Shown here in pieces: positions 17,348-27,018 of a stretch of DNA of 60,980 nucleotides. Below the pieces are notes generated by a model. The model saw nothing but the letters and a program-made list of their open reading frames with translations, was not told the origin of the DNA and ran no database searches. Positions within the stretch are counted from its first letter, which is position 1, and the number at the start of each line of letters is the position of its first letter. A program made the position numbers and the translations under genes. Source of the DNA: Acidobacteriota bacterium (GTDB lineage: Bacteria; Acidobacteriota; UBA6911); the NCBI GenBank assembly GCA_016934295.1, contig JAFGTD010000237.1:1-60980 (forward strand). The letters are read 5' to 3'.

Positions 17348-18531
17348 GTCGTTGAATGTCCGGGGTAAAGTTTTTCAAATAATCGATCGAAGGAAGACAG
17401 ATTCAGATCCCAGCTGTAGTCGGATTGCAGCGTCCTGCGGCTTACTTCAATCTGGGCTGTTGTGAGTGGTTTTTTTAGATATTCAATAACGCGTTCAGCG
17501 AATTGAGCTGTGCCATTCGCTTCCGCTACGGTTAAATTCGAAGTATGAGCCAGCCCTTCCAGGGCTTCTTTTGTTGCGACCACGGGGAGGCCGCTTGCCA
17601 GAGCTTCCAGAAGTTTATTCTGGATACCCTGAGAAATCCTGATGGGGACGACGGCCACGCCTGCGTCCGCGAAAAACGGGCGCGTATCCTTTACGAATCC
17701 TGTGACCGTTACTCCCGGTATATTCCTCAAATGTTTGACCTGGCGCGTTGGGTTGCTGCCGACGATCATAAAGCGGGCGTCCGGCATGGAAGAGCGAACC
17801 AGGGGCATTACCTTACGCGCAAAATAGCAGACGGCATCGACGTTGGGGTAGTAGTCCATGGCTCCGGTGAAAAGGATTGTTCTCCCGGAGCCCTTTGGGC
17901 GTACCGGAGTGAAAAAATCCAGGTCGATACCGTTCTGGATGAAATGAATCTTTTTGTTTTCTATTGCTTCAGGCAGGTGTTTTATTTCTCTTTTCGATAC
18001 GAATATTGAAAAGTCGAACTCGCGAATCATGTTTGATTCATATTGCCCCAGGTTTTTTCCTTCCCAGCCATACATCCAGTTCATAGGGAGTGGTTTCATT
18101 TTGGCGTATTGAAGCCATTTCGATGCATCCGAGTCGACAAAATCAAGTATCTTGGGCACCCCGTTCAGCAGCTTTGAGTAGGGAGCCATCGAAGATGAAT
18201 AGATGAACGTAAGGTCAAAAGACATTTTATTGCTGCGTATCGTTTTTTCCATAGCCGGACATGAAAAATATCCCAGGGTCCACGGTTTTCTTATAAGCAT
18301 GGAAAGTGCAGCCCGGCAGTACTGGCGCGGCCTGTGAAGAGGTACCAGTGTTACACTGCGACAGTACTTTTCGAGTTCCGATAAATGCTTTTCATCTCCG
18401 GGTTGATCGGAGAATGCCATCAGGTGAATGTTATGACGTTGGCTGAAATAACGGATTTCATGAAATGAACGGATTTTGTCGCCCTTATTGGGAGGATAGG
18501 GGATGCGATGAGCAAGATAAAGTATGTTCAT
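17344..18531 (-). CDS. Glycosyltransferase family 4, PEP-CTERM/EpsH1-associated type
   Basis: 395 aa GT-B enzyme. The opening MNILYLAHRIPYPPNKGDKI with RSFHEIRYFSQRH is the hallmark of the sugar transferase subfamily known from exosortase-associated exopolysaccharide loci (TIGR03087 type, as recalled). The C-terminal donor domain has ILFTGAMDYYPNVDAVCYFA, GVAVVPIRISQGIQNKLLEA and SGLPVVATKEALEGL, the last two being the usual E-containing nucleotide-sugar site. It overlaps the asparagine-synthase-like gene by 4 bp, so the two are translationally coupled. Retaining transfer of a sugar in the cytoplasm is expected; the donor is unknown. Confidence 0.88.
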   Translation of the reverse strand: MNILYLAHRIPYPPNKGDKIRSFHEIRYFSQRHNIHLMAFSDQPGDEKHLSELEKYCRSVTLVPLHRPRQYCRAALSMLIRKPWTLGYFSCPAMEKTIRSNKMSFDLTFIYSSSMAPYSKLLNGVPKILDFVDSDASKWLQYAKMKPLPMNWMYGWEGKNLGQYESNMIREFDFSIFVSKREIKHLPEAIENKKIHFIQNGIDLDFFTPVRPKGSGRTILFTGAMDYYPNVDAVCYFARKVMPLVRSSMPDARFMIVGSNPTRQVKHLRNIPGVTVTGFVKDTRPFFADAGVAVVPIRISQGIQNKLLEALASGLPVVATKEALEGLAHTSNLTVAEANGTAQFAERVIEYLKKPLTTAQIEVSRRTLQSDYSWDLNLSSFDRLFEKLYPGHSTT

Positions 18532-18624
18532 TCTGTTCGATATAACAATTACGGCGTATTACCCGGTCTGCTTCGATGGAGCCAATGCCTTCGCTGCGTC
18601 TACTGGAATATTTTGAATGGATGT

Positions 18625-19677
18625 TTATATAAAATTTCTTGAAATTATCGGGCCGAGAGTATTGGCTACGCAAAGAGGCATCCTGCTCCATAACTTGATT
18701 GCCATTGCGAATTTAGGATTTAACGGTGAAGTGTCGGGGAGTGATTGCCCATTGACGAGATCGTATTGATAGGGCAGGTCCGTCATGGTCATCCCCCAAC
18801 GCTTTTTGAAGTTGAAGGATCCCGTGCCTTTCTTGCTTCTTCCGAAATCAAAGATCCGGTAGCCGTTTTCGCACCCGTATTTCATCAACATCCAGTACAT
18901 GAAATTATTCACCCCAATGCGGTTATATTCCCGGATGGAGCCGCCATAGTAGGGAAGAATTTCATCCTTGTAGAAAAGGGTCCAGACTGCGGCGACCGGT
19001 TTTGCCTTCAAGTGGACCGAAAAGATCCTGCAATTGTCACCAAATTCCCGGAATCCATTGGAAAATAACTTCTTGGAAAAAACCGGCGTTCCAAGATCTC
19101 TGACGTTTCTGGAGTATATTCTGTAAAATCCATCAATGCCAATCTCATTTTCCCTGAACTCCAGTCCGTTCTTTATCCCTTCGCGGCATTCCGCACGGGT
19201 TTTTCTGGGAATAGACAGAAAATTCTTCTCCGGATCGCTGAAAAGCTCCTGGCGAAAAGTTACGTAGAGATCTTTTGCCTTTAGATGGGATTTATCCAGG
19301 GGATTTAGAAAATTTCTCAATTCAAGAAACTCGACTTTCTCCCGCCTGGTTATTTCCTGCGCCTTTTCCAGCAGTATGCCGGCGATGGAATCGTTATCGG
19401 CCAGGATGCCTCCATAAGCGGCCTGGGGGATTGAAATAAGCATTCTGCCGAATAGGCGGCTCTGCACCAGAAATAGCGGGAGTATTCCGACTATATTTTT
19501 TTCAGGCCCTTCGGCAAAAAGAAAATACGGCTGGTGTTTGAATGATGCCAGGATAAGTCTCTGCCACGCAGCGAGATGGAAAACGGAGCCGTCTGAATGA
19601 TTTTTTACATAAGTATCCCAGGATCCGGATATATCCGATAAGGTTGAATGATTCCCTATTCGAAGGTTAATGCCCAT
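18625..19677 (-). CDS. FemAB-related acyltransferase (PEP-CTERM locus type)
   Basis: 350 aa from the ATG at 19677; a GTG nine codons upstream (19704) is possible. The sequence fits the GNAT-fold FemAB relatives found in exopolysaccharide/PEP-CTERM loci: SVFHLAAWQRLILASFKHQP near residue 27, LLEKAQEITRREKVEFLELR, and the C-terminal block VNNFMYWMLMKYGCENGYRI followed by FDFGRSKKGTGSFNFKKRWG. Members are thought to add an amino acid or acyl group to a peptide or sugar amine, but chemistry in these loci is not established. No signal peptide. It is transcribed toward the GT4 and ligase genes, with 93 bp between. Confidence 0.82.
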   Translation of the reverse strand: MGINLRIGNHSTLSDISGSWDTYVKNHSDGSVFHLAAWQRLILASFKHQPYFLFAEGPEKNIVGILPLFLVQSRLFGRMLISIPQAAYGGILADNDSIAGILLEKAQEITRREKVEFLELRNFLNPLDKSHLKAKDLYVTFRQELFSDPEKNFLSIPRKTRAECREGIKNGLEFRENEIGIDGFYRIYSRNVRDLGTPVFSKKLFSNGFREFGDNCRIFSVHLKAKPVAAVWTLFYKDEILPYYGGSIREYNRIGVNNFMYWMLMKYGCENGYRIFDFGRSKKGTGSFNFKKRWGMTMTDLPYQYDLVNGQSLPDTSPLNPKFAMAIKLWSRMPLCVANTLGPIISRNFI

Positions 19678-20166
19678 GTTATACAGCTTCGCCTTTTCAC
19701 TCACAGTCTTGAGTCTCGATATGAATTTTTAATGAATAGTGTTTAAAAATTCAGCATTCATTCCGTGCATCCATAAATGTAGCATCCTTGCCCTTTGCGA
19801 CATCGTCACGGCATGCAACGTATATCCTGAATTCTTAAAACATTTTCAATCTATCGGCAAACGATTGAGAATATGTTAGTAATAGATTTTGGGACCGGGT
19901 GGCGACGGAGTTTTTCGTAATGAATATCAGTGTTCATTTCAACACTTTTTTTAATGTTTATTTTGTATGGTCCGATATTTTAATTATTAAACGAATTATA
20001 TTGAATCTCCGCGGAGTCGGAGATTGCCCGATGGTCGATGGAACAACAGGCGTGAGTAATAAAATTATTTGTTCAAACAACAGTTATCAAGATTCCCATT
20101 GTCAAAAGCATGATACGATAATGAAGGTGGTTTTTCCCGTGCCGATTTAAGAAAGGGGATGTTCTA
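19678..20166. promoter_or_regulatory. Divergent intergenic region, AT-rich
   Basis: About 490 bp between the minus-strand FemAB gene and the plus-strand TPR-like gene. It must hold promoters for both directions, but no clear sigma-70 or sigma-54 pair could be picked with confidence. An 83-codon frame at 19899-20150 lacks a ribosome site and family features and is not called. Confidence 0.35.
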
Positions 20167-20655
20167 ATGGACTGCAAGAAAGGTAATCATGCTCGTCTTG
20201 TTTTCCTAACAGTAGTTTTGTCTTTTATTTTGATGCCTTATGCGTTTGCCCAGGCATCGAAGAAAATAACCGAGAAGAGAGGTGGGGATACAAGACCTAC
20301 TGAAGCTGAACAACTACAACTTCCTGCGTATTGTAAGGCACGTTTTGAGTTGACGGAACTACCGATAGAGGTAAAGAAACAGTGGGAAGCACGCTTGGGG
20401 AAAGATTTTATTCATGTGCATCACTACTGTTATGCTCTGAATTCTCTGAATCGTTTGCGTCTTGGAATCGGGGATCCGGAGTACCTGCTTGAAATTTCTT
20501 TGAACAATCTCGATTATATGATTGAACACGTACGGCCCAATTTTGTCCTGCTGCCTGAAATATATTACAACAAAGGACGAACTTTAATGATGATGGGAAA
20601 GTATGAAGAGGCGGCTATTTATTTCAACAAGGCAAAATCTTTACAGAAAAAATAA
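20167..20655 (+). CDS. Secreted small TPR-like protein
   Basis: 162 aa with AAAGGGG before the ATG and a signal peptide ending near YAFAQ (residue 29). The mature part begins with LPAYCKARFELTELP and continues with FIHVHHYCYALNSLNRLRLG, a Cys/His-rich head seen in a family of short bacterial TPR proteins. The tail, ILLPEIYYNKGRTLMM-like with MGKYEEAAIYFNKA, is one recognisable TPR helix pair. The two Cys (in AYCKA and HYCYA) may form a disulfide in the periplasm. It is the only plus-strand gene inside the long minus-strand polysaccharide block, so it has its own promoter. A scaffold role in secretion is a guess. Confidence 0.78.
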   Translation: MDCKKGNHARLVFLTVVLSFILMPYAFAQASKKITEKRGGDTRPTEAEQLQLPAYCKARFELTELPIEVKKQWEARLGKDFIHVHHYCYALNSLNRLRLGIGDPEYLLEISLNNLDYMIEHVRPNFVLLPEIYYNKGRTLMMMGKYEEAAIYFNKAKSLQKK

Positions 20656-20675
20656 CATTAAGTGACTCAATCAAT

Positions 20676-20756
20676 CCCCTGTGGGGTCCGCCGGTTAGAC
20701 CGGTGAATTTATTAGGGACCTGGTTTTATGTTATGACGCGATTCCCGTCATAACAT
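20676..20756. terminator. Hairpin cluster between convergent genes, likely bidirectional terminator
   Basis: Three stem-loops lie between the convergent genes ending at 20655 and 20762. They are CCCC/GGGG at 676-686, CCGGT/ACCGG at 691-703, and an 11-bp perfect stem ATGTTATGACG/CGTCATAACAT at 20728-20756 with a 7-base loop. No long T-run follows on either strand, so the call rests on position and stem strength. Confidence 0.5.
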
Positions 20757-20761
20757 GCACT

Positions 20762-23700
20762 TTAAGGGGCAACATTTGATACGTTGCTCATCCCGCTCAT
20801 ATTACCATAAGAATCGAATGTGAAAACGGCTACATAGTGTGCTGCCGTTTCAGGTACTATTGTTTGAGGTATTTCCAGGGTTCCGACTGTCCCTGCAGCC
20901 CACCAGTTGCATACTTCCGTGCTGGGATTGGAGTTTTCGCTTATGGGCTTATCGGAATAGACCACGTGATATCGAACTGCATCGGCTGGAGGCGTAAACG
21001 TCAATATTATACCTTCCCTGGATTGTTTTGCCGACAGGTCGGTTATGGAAGCCGGCGGCGTCATATCGGAGCGCAGAGGTTCCTTTTCCAATATGTACTT
21101 GGTCCACCTGCCTGTGAATTCATCAGACCAGCTCAGATATTTTGAAGTGTTCGGATAATCACCGCCGTTGATGCCGTCATCCAGGTAGTCCTTCAAATTA
21201 GCCAGAACTTCCGGCTTTCCCGTGATTGCATAATACCAGGACGCCGGATCCGCGAGAATATAGGCACTTATGGCATTGGACCGGCAGGTTTCGCCTTTAT
21301 TATTCAGTCCCTCGATCGGATCGCATCGATAGTCCCAATTTAAATATTTTATATTTGCGGATATCTGCCCGGAGACGAACTGAAACGCCTCAGCCCACGC
21401 TTGAGGATCCGTATATTTTATTTCATCCATGTATGTCATGATTTGGCGCAGCAGAAACGACATCATATACGGCATGTCGTCTCCACTCACAAAAGGAATA
21501 TGGCCGTACTGGGCATTTTGCAGGACTACGGCAGCCCCCGGATCCACACCGCCGACACTTTCGGGGCGCAGGGAATTGTTAATATACGTCTGAATACCAT
21601 TCAGTAATTCTTCATCCCCGGTCACGCGGTACGCCTGAAACGCATGGCCCAGATGATGTCCGACAGCCCTGGATTGACCGCCCGCAAGAGTCGGGTTGTT
21701 CAGTGTGCCTTTCCTGAATTCGGCGATAAACTCATACCAATCCCGAATCCAGGGATTGCCCGTTAAATAATAGGAATACTCTGCATGGTACCACCATCCA
21801 TGCGCATCATCTCTTGACTTTTGCATCAAATAAGTGCCTGTGAGCCATGGAGCATCCAGGAAATTGTTAAAGGGCGCGCCCTGGGACCGCCAGTATGCTC
21901 CCGGATACACCCTCGATTGCAGATGGAGTTCGTCCCAGTCATCGGCATAGGTGTAATCCTCCGACATTGATTGCAGTGAAATGTTGATGGAAGCCATGCC
22001 GTGATCGAGAGACCTCCAGTAATCGCTGGGATTTTCGGAAGTGATCAATGCTGCCGCGGTATAGGGCTGACCTCCCGTTGTACTGGGCGCGTACTTTCTG
22101 GGTTTGTCGTCAAAATAAAAGGAGTTCCATCCAAATTTGTTATTTCTTCTACAGCCCGAATCGCTGAGGTCGAAGTCGTTCGCCTTATAGGAAGGTCTTC
22201 TTTGGTCGGTCACGCTTAGTTTTTCATCGACGGGAATCATGCCGCCCATATCCAGAGTGGCGGAAGCGGATTTCCACTGTGCTGTCGGAATAGTCCCGAC
22301 CGGATAATACTGGGCTGTTTTGGCCCAGTTTCGCAGCTCGGATTCAGTTGTTCCGGTGTCATGGAAAAAAATCAAGGCCTCTTTATAAGTGTACTGCATA
22401 TCGAACAGGAAGTAGCTTCCCCAACGGGCTTTTGGATCCTCATCTGTACAACTCCCCAATTGACCCAGGTGTCCGCCGTCATCATTCCAGTAACAGGACC
22501 ATTCCGGCCACATCTGGATGCGCAGGGTTCCATCGGCATCTACCTGCAGACCATTCGGCCACATCTGCCAGAAATTGCGCATTGTGATTGCAATGCCGAC
22601 AGAGCCGTTATCCACGTCCATGAACGTTGACATCGGCGGGGCGTCGTACAAGTCAGCTTCGTCAATTTCCCATGTGTCCAGTAGTGTACCGTTGCCTTCC
22701 TCTATCCGGAATATAGAGTCTGGAGTGCTTCTCAGGCTGTCGTCTGTTGCGGTTACGGGACCGATATTTTTTAGTATAAGCCCGTTCGAGTAATTCTCCA
22801 GCATCCCACTTTCTACCGCTCCATCTCCTTGATCTGCCCGGACTCTGATGCCGGCAGGGCTCATGTTTAGGGCGAAATTGAGATTAAGGTGATCAAAGTA
22901 CAGGGGCCAGGACCACTTTGAATTCTTTGCAGCGTTCTGAAGCTGGTAATCGACTTTCACAAATGATTTTCCGGCGTAGGCATATATTCTTACCGCGAAA
23001 CCATGCTGATGAGCCGGATCCATTCCATCGCCTTCATCCATGTAATCGGCGCCATAATAGAGTGTTGGCGCCCATGCTTTGATGACTGCACGCATCGGAC
23101 CCGATTCTTCAATTGTATAGGTGATGTCATCGCGTGCCGAATCCAGCTGTTGTCCCCACAATCCCTCATAATCGCCGCCATTGGAAATCTCTGATTTTAA
23201 AATCGGCGTTTCGTCATCGAAAGAATGATTGTTATTGGTGTCCAGCCATGCCTGGTCGATTATGGTGAATCGGTTTTTGTTGATCGTGAATTTCAAGGGG
23301 CCGGTTATAACGGTAATAATGTCCGGATTGGATGTGTCCACCGTCAGTTCGGTCGACATGCTGTAGCCGCCGCCGTCATTTCTTAGATAATAAACAGTTC
23401 GACCGCTGTTGGGCGCTCCCGTATATGGTGATACGGAAGGCTGAAAATGCACTTTAACATGACGAATGCTCTTATCTTTGTCGTTCCACCTATTAATAAT
23501 ATTGAATTGCGCGTCAACCGTTTTTTCCTCTGCATCGGCAATTCTGAAATTATCTACGCTGGAGAATCCGTTTATTGGTAAAGGGACAACAACATCCACT
23601 GGATAATTATTGCCGTCGACTCCAGCCGTTTCCTTGATTGTAATGGGTACGTTTAATGGAATCCTTTCTATCAGGCCTGTGGGAACTCCCGGTGGGGTGC

Positions 23701-23785
23701 TGGTTTGGAAAGCATTTGCCGATTGAAGGGAAAGCACTATAAAAATAAGACCGCAAAACAGTTTTGCCATAATGCCGTATTTCAT
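20762..23785 (-). CDS. Large secreted polysaccharide-lyase-like protein with C-terminal FnIII
   Basis: 1007 aa with a signal peptide (LFCGLIFIVLSLQSANAF). Residues about 40-330 resemble the N-terminal beta-sandwich domain of exo-rhamnogalacturonan-lyase/YetA-like proteins: IPLNVPITIKETAGVDGNNY, a later KSIRHVKVHFQPSVSPYTG, VKVDYQLQNAAK. The central part is rich in Trp, His and Tyr (DDAHGWWYHAEYSYYLTGNP, AVGHHLGHAFQAYRVTGDEE), as in alpha-toroid glycan-active enzymes. The last 95 residues read as a fibronectin type III domain (PPASITDLSAKQ, ending in YVAVFTFDSYGNMSGMSNVS). It may trim, remodel or release the exopolysaccharide outside the cell. Catalytic residues cannot be assigned from sequence alone. 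Confidence 0.7.
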   Translation of the reverse strand: MKYGIMAKLFCGLIFIVLSLQSANAFQTSTPPGVPTGLIERIPLNVPITIKETAGVDGNNYPVDVVVPLPINGFSSVDNFRIADAEEKTVDAQFNIINRWNDKDKSIRHVKVHFQPSVSPYTGAPNSGRTVYYLRNDGGGYSMSTELTVDTSNPDIITVITGPLKFTINKNRFTIIDQAWLDTNNNHSFDDETPILKSEISNGGDYEGLWGQQLDSARDDITYTIEESGPMRAVIKAWAPTLYYGADYMDEGDGMDPAHQHGFAVRIYAYAGKSFVKVDYQLQNAAKNSKWSWPLYFDHLNLNFALNMSPAGIRVRADQGDGAVESGMLENYSNGLILKNIGPVTATDDSLRSTPDSIFRIEEGNGTLLDTWEIDEADLYDAPPMSTFMDVDNGSVGIAITMRNFWQMWPNGLQVDADGTLRIQMWPEWSCYWNDDGGHLGQLGSCTDEDPKARWGSYFLFDMQYTYKEALIFFHDTGTTESELRNWAKTAQYYPVGTIPTAQWKSASATLDMGGMIPVDEKLSVTDQRRPSYKANDFDLSDSGCRRNNKFGWNSFYFDDKPRKYAPSTTGGQPYTAAALITSENPSDYWRSLDHGMASINISLQSMSEDYTYADDWDELHLQSRVYPGAYWRSQGAPFNNFLDAPWLTGTYLMQKSRDDAHGWWYHAEYSYYLTGNPWIRDWYEFIAEFRKGTLNNPTLAGGQSRAVGHHLGHAFQAYRVTGDEELLNGIQTYINNSLRPESVGGVDPGAAVVLQNAQYGHIPFVSGDDMPYMMSFLLRQIMTYMDEIKYTDPQAWAEAFQFVSGQISANIKYLNWDYRCDPIEGLNNKGETCRSNAISAYILADPASWYYAITGKPEVLANLKDYLDDGINGGDYPNTSKYLSWSDEFTGRWTKYILEKEPLRSDMTPPASITDLSAKQSREGIILTFTPPADAVRYHVVYSDKPISENSNPSTEVCNWWAAGTVGTLEIPQTIVPETAAHYVAVFTFDSYGNMSGMSNVSNVAP

Positions 23786-24079
23786 ATTTTACCTGCCTGT
23801 TTTACCTTGGATTTTTAAATCCTTGTTTCTCCCGGTTAAATCCCTGTTTTTCAATCTCTTCTGCTTCTAATGTGAATGTCGTCTATCGGTATGATTGGAA
23901 ATATCATCACATAAAACATAGGATACTTATCGGAAGGAAACCGTGATAGGGGTCATAAAAACTTGAATTAGACAAGTGGGAGCGGATATCTACTTTTCAA
24001 GATCATCGTCTGTTTAGGCAGGTCGGGTTCGGAAGCGGACACCGCATTGGAGGCTTCATCGATGGTCCGGAATAACAGC

Positions 24080-25597
24080 CTAATTCGATTTGAATAAGCC
24101 GAATAACCGGGCACGTAGCTTGGTGAAAATTTCTTTGAAAATCTTTAAGTTGGATGCCAGCATTTCATTGTCCGGTTTGAAGCGTGCGATCGTAAATATT
24201 GTGATTCCGTAGGTTGTAAAGACAGCCAGGATAACAAGACTGATGTGTAAATAGGCTGAACCCGGGTAAAAGTGGTGGAGTACGTAATCGGCTGTGCCCC
24301 CTGCTGCAAATCCAGCCATTGAAGCGATGATCGCGGGTATGATTGCCTGAATCAGGCGGACGAACTTCAGCTTAACGTGTGATCTTGCAATCATTTGCTG
24401 TAAAAGGATCAATAAAAGAAATGATTTTACGGCAATTCCCCATGAAATGCCCTCCAATCCCCATCTTGAACCTATAAGGACTGCAACAATAGTAGCCAGG
24501 GCATTGAAAACCTGAATTGGCGTTTCCCTGGCTACCAGGTTTTGAGCATCCGACAAAGAACCTAGCGTAACGGCGATAAGATATGGGAATGATCCCAACG
24601 CCATAATTTTTAACGGCATTGCGGATGGAAGCCACTTTTCGCCATATAAAATTACGATGACGTTTTCTCCCTGTAGTATAAGAATGATTAAAAAGGGGAA
24701 AATGGCCAGGCACATTGTGCCGACGATCTTTTGCAGCATTTTCTGGGAATATTCGAGATTGTTCTGGATCCTGGATAAACCGGTAAAGAAGATCTGGTAA
24801 AGGCGTCCCATGAGTTCGGTAACAGGCATTCTTGAGAGATTGAAGGCGCGATTGTAGTATCCAAGTTGGCCTACTCCCATAATGCTTCCCACCATCATGT
24901 TGTCAACTCGAGTCGCAAACATGTTTAGACTTTTATTTAAATGAAGACGCCAGCCGAAACGGACCAATGGTTTCAAACCTTCCCAATTGAAAGCCAATTG
25001 TGGTTGCCACGGTGCTTTTCGTTTCATAAGAAGCGCTGATAGAAAAGAGCTTACGATCCCGCTGATCAACAAACTGTAAGGTCCCAACCCCAACGCTGCA
25101 AGAGTGACGCTTACCCCAATGCTGAAGAATGAGGAAAACATTAATATATGACTGACGGTTTTATAATCCATCGAACGGCGCAGAATGGAACCATTTATCT
25201 GCATATACGGCATAATGAATAAGTTTACGCAAGATAGCCGTATAATGGTTGTATAACGATCGTCTGCATAAAATTGTGAAAGCCAACCTGAAAAGAACAG
25301 CACTAATATAGTACACAGGGCGGCGATTGCTTCCATAACCCAGAATGCCGAGTTCCACTGGGAGTCTTCGAGTTCCCGTGCCTGCAGCAAAGCGCCGGGC
25401 ATTCCAAAATTAACCTGTTGAACTAATAACGATGAATAGGCGTTTACTGCATGAAAGACTCCAAAATCTTCCGGTTCCATCAACCGGGCCAGGGCAATGC
25501 CTGAAGCAAAATGTAATACGGCGCCGAACCAGCCTTGTATATATATCCAGAAGGCTCCGCTTTTTATCTTGGATCCCAGGTCGTAGTCAGTGTTCAA
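24080..25597 (-). CDS. Oligosaccharide flippase, Wzx/MVF type
   Basis: 505 aa with about 12-14 hydrophobic segments spread over the whole chain. The beginning DLGSKIKSGAFWIYIQGWFG and IALARLMEPEDFGVFHAVNA is the standard N-terminus of polysaccharide-transporter MATE-like flippases, and MRVDNMMVGSIMGVGQLGYY-like and FPFLIILILQGENVIVILYG segments follow in order. It should flip the undecaprenol-linked repeat unit across the inner membrane. The start is a TTG at 25597, the only start codon between the motif and the upstream in-frame stop. No Wzy-type polymerase gene was identified in the window to pair with it. Confidence 0.87.
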   Translation of the reverse strand: MNTDYDLGSKIKSGAFWIYIQGWFGAVLHFASGIALARLMEPEDFGVFHAVNAYSSLLVQQVNFGMPGALLQARELEDSQWNSAFWVMEAIAALCTILVLFFSGWLSQFYADDRYTTIIRLSCVNLFIMPYMQINGSILRRSMDYKTVSHILMFSSFFSIGVSVTLAALGLGPYSLLISGIVSSFLSALLMKRKAPWQPQLAFNWEGLKPLVRFGWRLHLNKSLNMFATRVDNMMVGSIMGVGQLGYYNRAFNLSRMPVTELMGRLYQIFFTGLSRIQNNLEYSQKMLQKIVGTMCLAIFPFLIILILQGENVIVILYGEKWLPSAMPLKIMALGSFPYLIAVTLGSLSDAQNLVARETPIQVFNALATIVAVLIGSRWGLEGISWGIAVKSFLLLILLQQMIARSHVKLKFVRLIQAIIPAIIASMAGFAAGGTADYVLHHFYPGSAYLHISLVILAVFTTYGITIFTIARFKPDNEMLASNLKIFKEIFTKLRARLFGLFKSN

Positions 25598-26028
25598 TGA
25601 AATAATTCCTGGTTGCGATTATGTGGTTTGCGGGGAACATGCGTGTTTTCTTTCTCAAGTTTGTAATCCCGGGAAGGGAAACGATTGAATATGTTTCCGT
25701 TGCGGTGGTTACACAGCTTCGCCCCTCAAGTTACAGCCTTGATTTTTCTTAAGTTGTTTTAAATGAATATATTATGGAAATCAAGGCTGTTCGGATACAC
25801 GTTAGCTATACCATAATAAAGGCCCTTAAATCGTCGGCAATATTTTAATCCTACATTATGTTTATTTTAATCTGAAATTCCCGGACAGATTATTGAATTC
25901 ATAGAGAAAACTCCAAGTCTATTAATTTCAACATTAAATCTCAGGAGCCTTCACAATGACGGCACTATTCCTGTTATTTTCGGATTCAAGTGAAGTCTTT
26001 AATATTTTTTTGATGGTATACCGACGGA
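25598..26028. repeat. Intergenic region with a 13-bp inverted repeat
   Basis: About 430 AT-rich bases between the GT2 stop and the flippase start. ACAGCCTTGATTT at 25733-25745 is repeated in inverse at 25778-25790 with 32 bases between. It may be a transcription terminator of the upstream gene or an operator for the flippase gene. No gene seen. Confidence 0.4.
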
Positions 26029-26973
26029 TTATGTTTTCTGTCGAATCGTCATGAACGAGCGTTTCCTGTATCCTCGGATAAGCCCCCATGTATGACACAT
26101 TGTCATAGCTTGACGTATCAATTCAGGACGGTTGATTGCCAGCTTGCCAATAGTTCTTATCGAGTCCCTGATTAAATGAGCGGCCAAAAAAGGTGGAAAA
26201 CCGAATATAGTCCTGGGATAGTCATGCATCTCAAACTGCCCGCGGCGCAACCCGTCGAGATAATGCAGTTTTAAAAAATAACTGCGTGCAAGACGCCAGG
26301 GTTCAACATCATGCAAGACCGCCATTTGAGGGCAATACCGAATACGGGCTCCCTGCTTGAGCAGACTCAGGAACATTCTTTTGTCAGACCCTCCCCCGAT
26401 CCCCTTGCCCAATCGATCATAATTCTTGTCGAAACGTAGCTGGGGGTTTTGGCGGAATAGCTCCATATGGTATGCAACATTTGCCGTCCAGACAGGAGTT
26501 GAGTCGTCTTTGATCCAAAATGCTTCCGGGCCATAGTCTACTTCCGCCAGAAATCCAAGCAGGTTATCCGTCAACCATTTTGGCCGTAAAACAGTAGAAA
26601 AATCTATTTTAACCCGCCCCCCGACACATTGGGCTCCATCTTTGACGATGCAGTCTACAGCGCTCTGGAGCAACCCGGGAAGGGGAATCTCATCATCGTC
26701 AACGAAAATCATGACGTCATTGTGGAACGATTCTGCAATTGCCCGATTGCGTGCCGAGACAATCCCCTGAACCGGTTCGTTTACCCAGCGCAATACAGGA
26801 CCGGGCATTTGTGCCAGCTTTTCCAAAATTTCTGCTGAATGGTCTGTGCTGTTATTGTTGATTACTAGTATTTCAAAGGGAATGCTGCATTCCTGACTGC
26901 GCATGGCGGAAACCAGCTTCTCCAGCCTGTCTGCGCGATTGTAAGTGCAAAATGTAAAACTTAGGCTGTGCAT
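26029..26973 (-). CDS. Glycosyltransferase family 2
   Basis: 314 aa from the ATG at 26973, which has AAGGA nine bases upstream; the TTG three codons earlier is weaker. SLSFTFCTYNRADRLEKLVS opens the GT-A fold, followed by EILVINNNSTDHSAEIL, the metal-binding DVMIFVDDDEIPLPG, and GIGGGSDKRMFLSLLKQGAR in the place of the ED acceptor motif. Length and pattern suit a cytoplasmic inverting transferase. It is read with the beta-helix gene upstream (45 bp away). Donor sugar unknown. Confidence 0.86.
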   Translation of the reverse strand: MHSLSFTFCTYNRADRLEKLVSAMRSQECSIPFEILVINNNSTDHSAEILEKLAQMPGPVLRWVNEPVQGIVSARNRAIAESFHNDVMIFVDDDEIPLPGLLQSAVDCIVKDGAQCVGGRVKIDFSTVLRPKWLTDNLLGFLAEVDYGPEAFWIKDDSTPVWTANVAYHMELFRQNPQLRFDKNYDRLGKGIGGGSDKRMFLSLLKQGARIRYCPQMAVLHDVEPWRLARSYFLKLHYLDGLRRGQFEMHDYPRTIFGFPPFLAAHLIRDSIRTIGKLAINRPELIRQAMTMCHTWGLIRGYRKRSFMTIRQKT

Positions 26974-27018
26974 TCTGAACAATCCTTTTTTACTTGCGAG
27001 TGGATAGCGTGCCGGATG

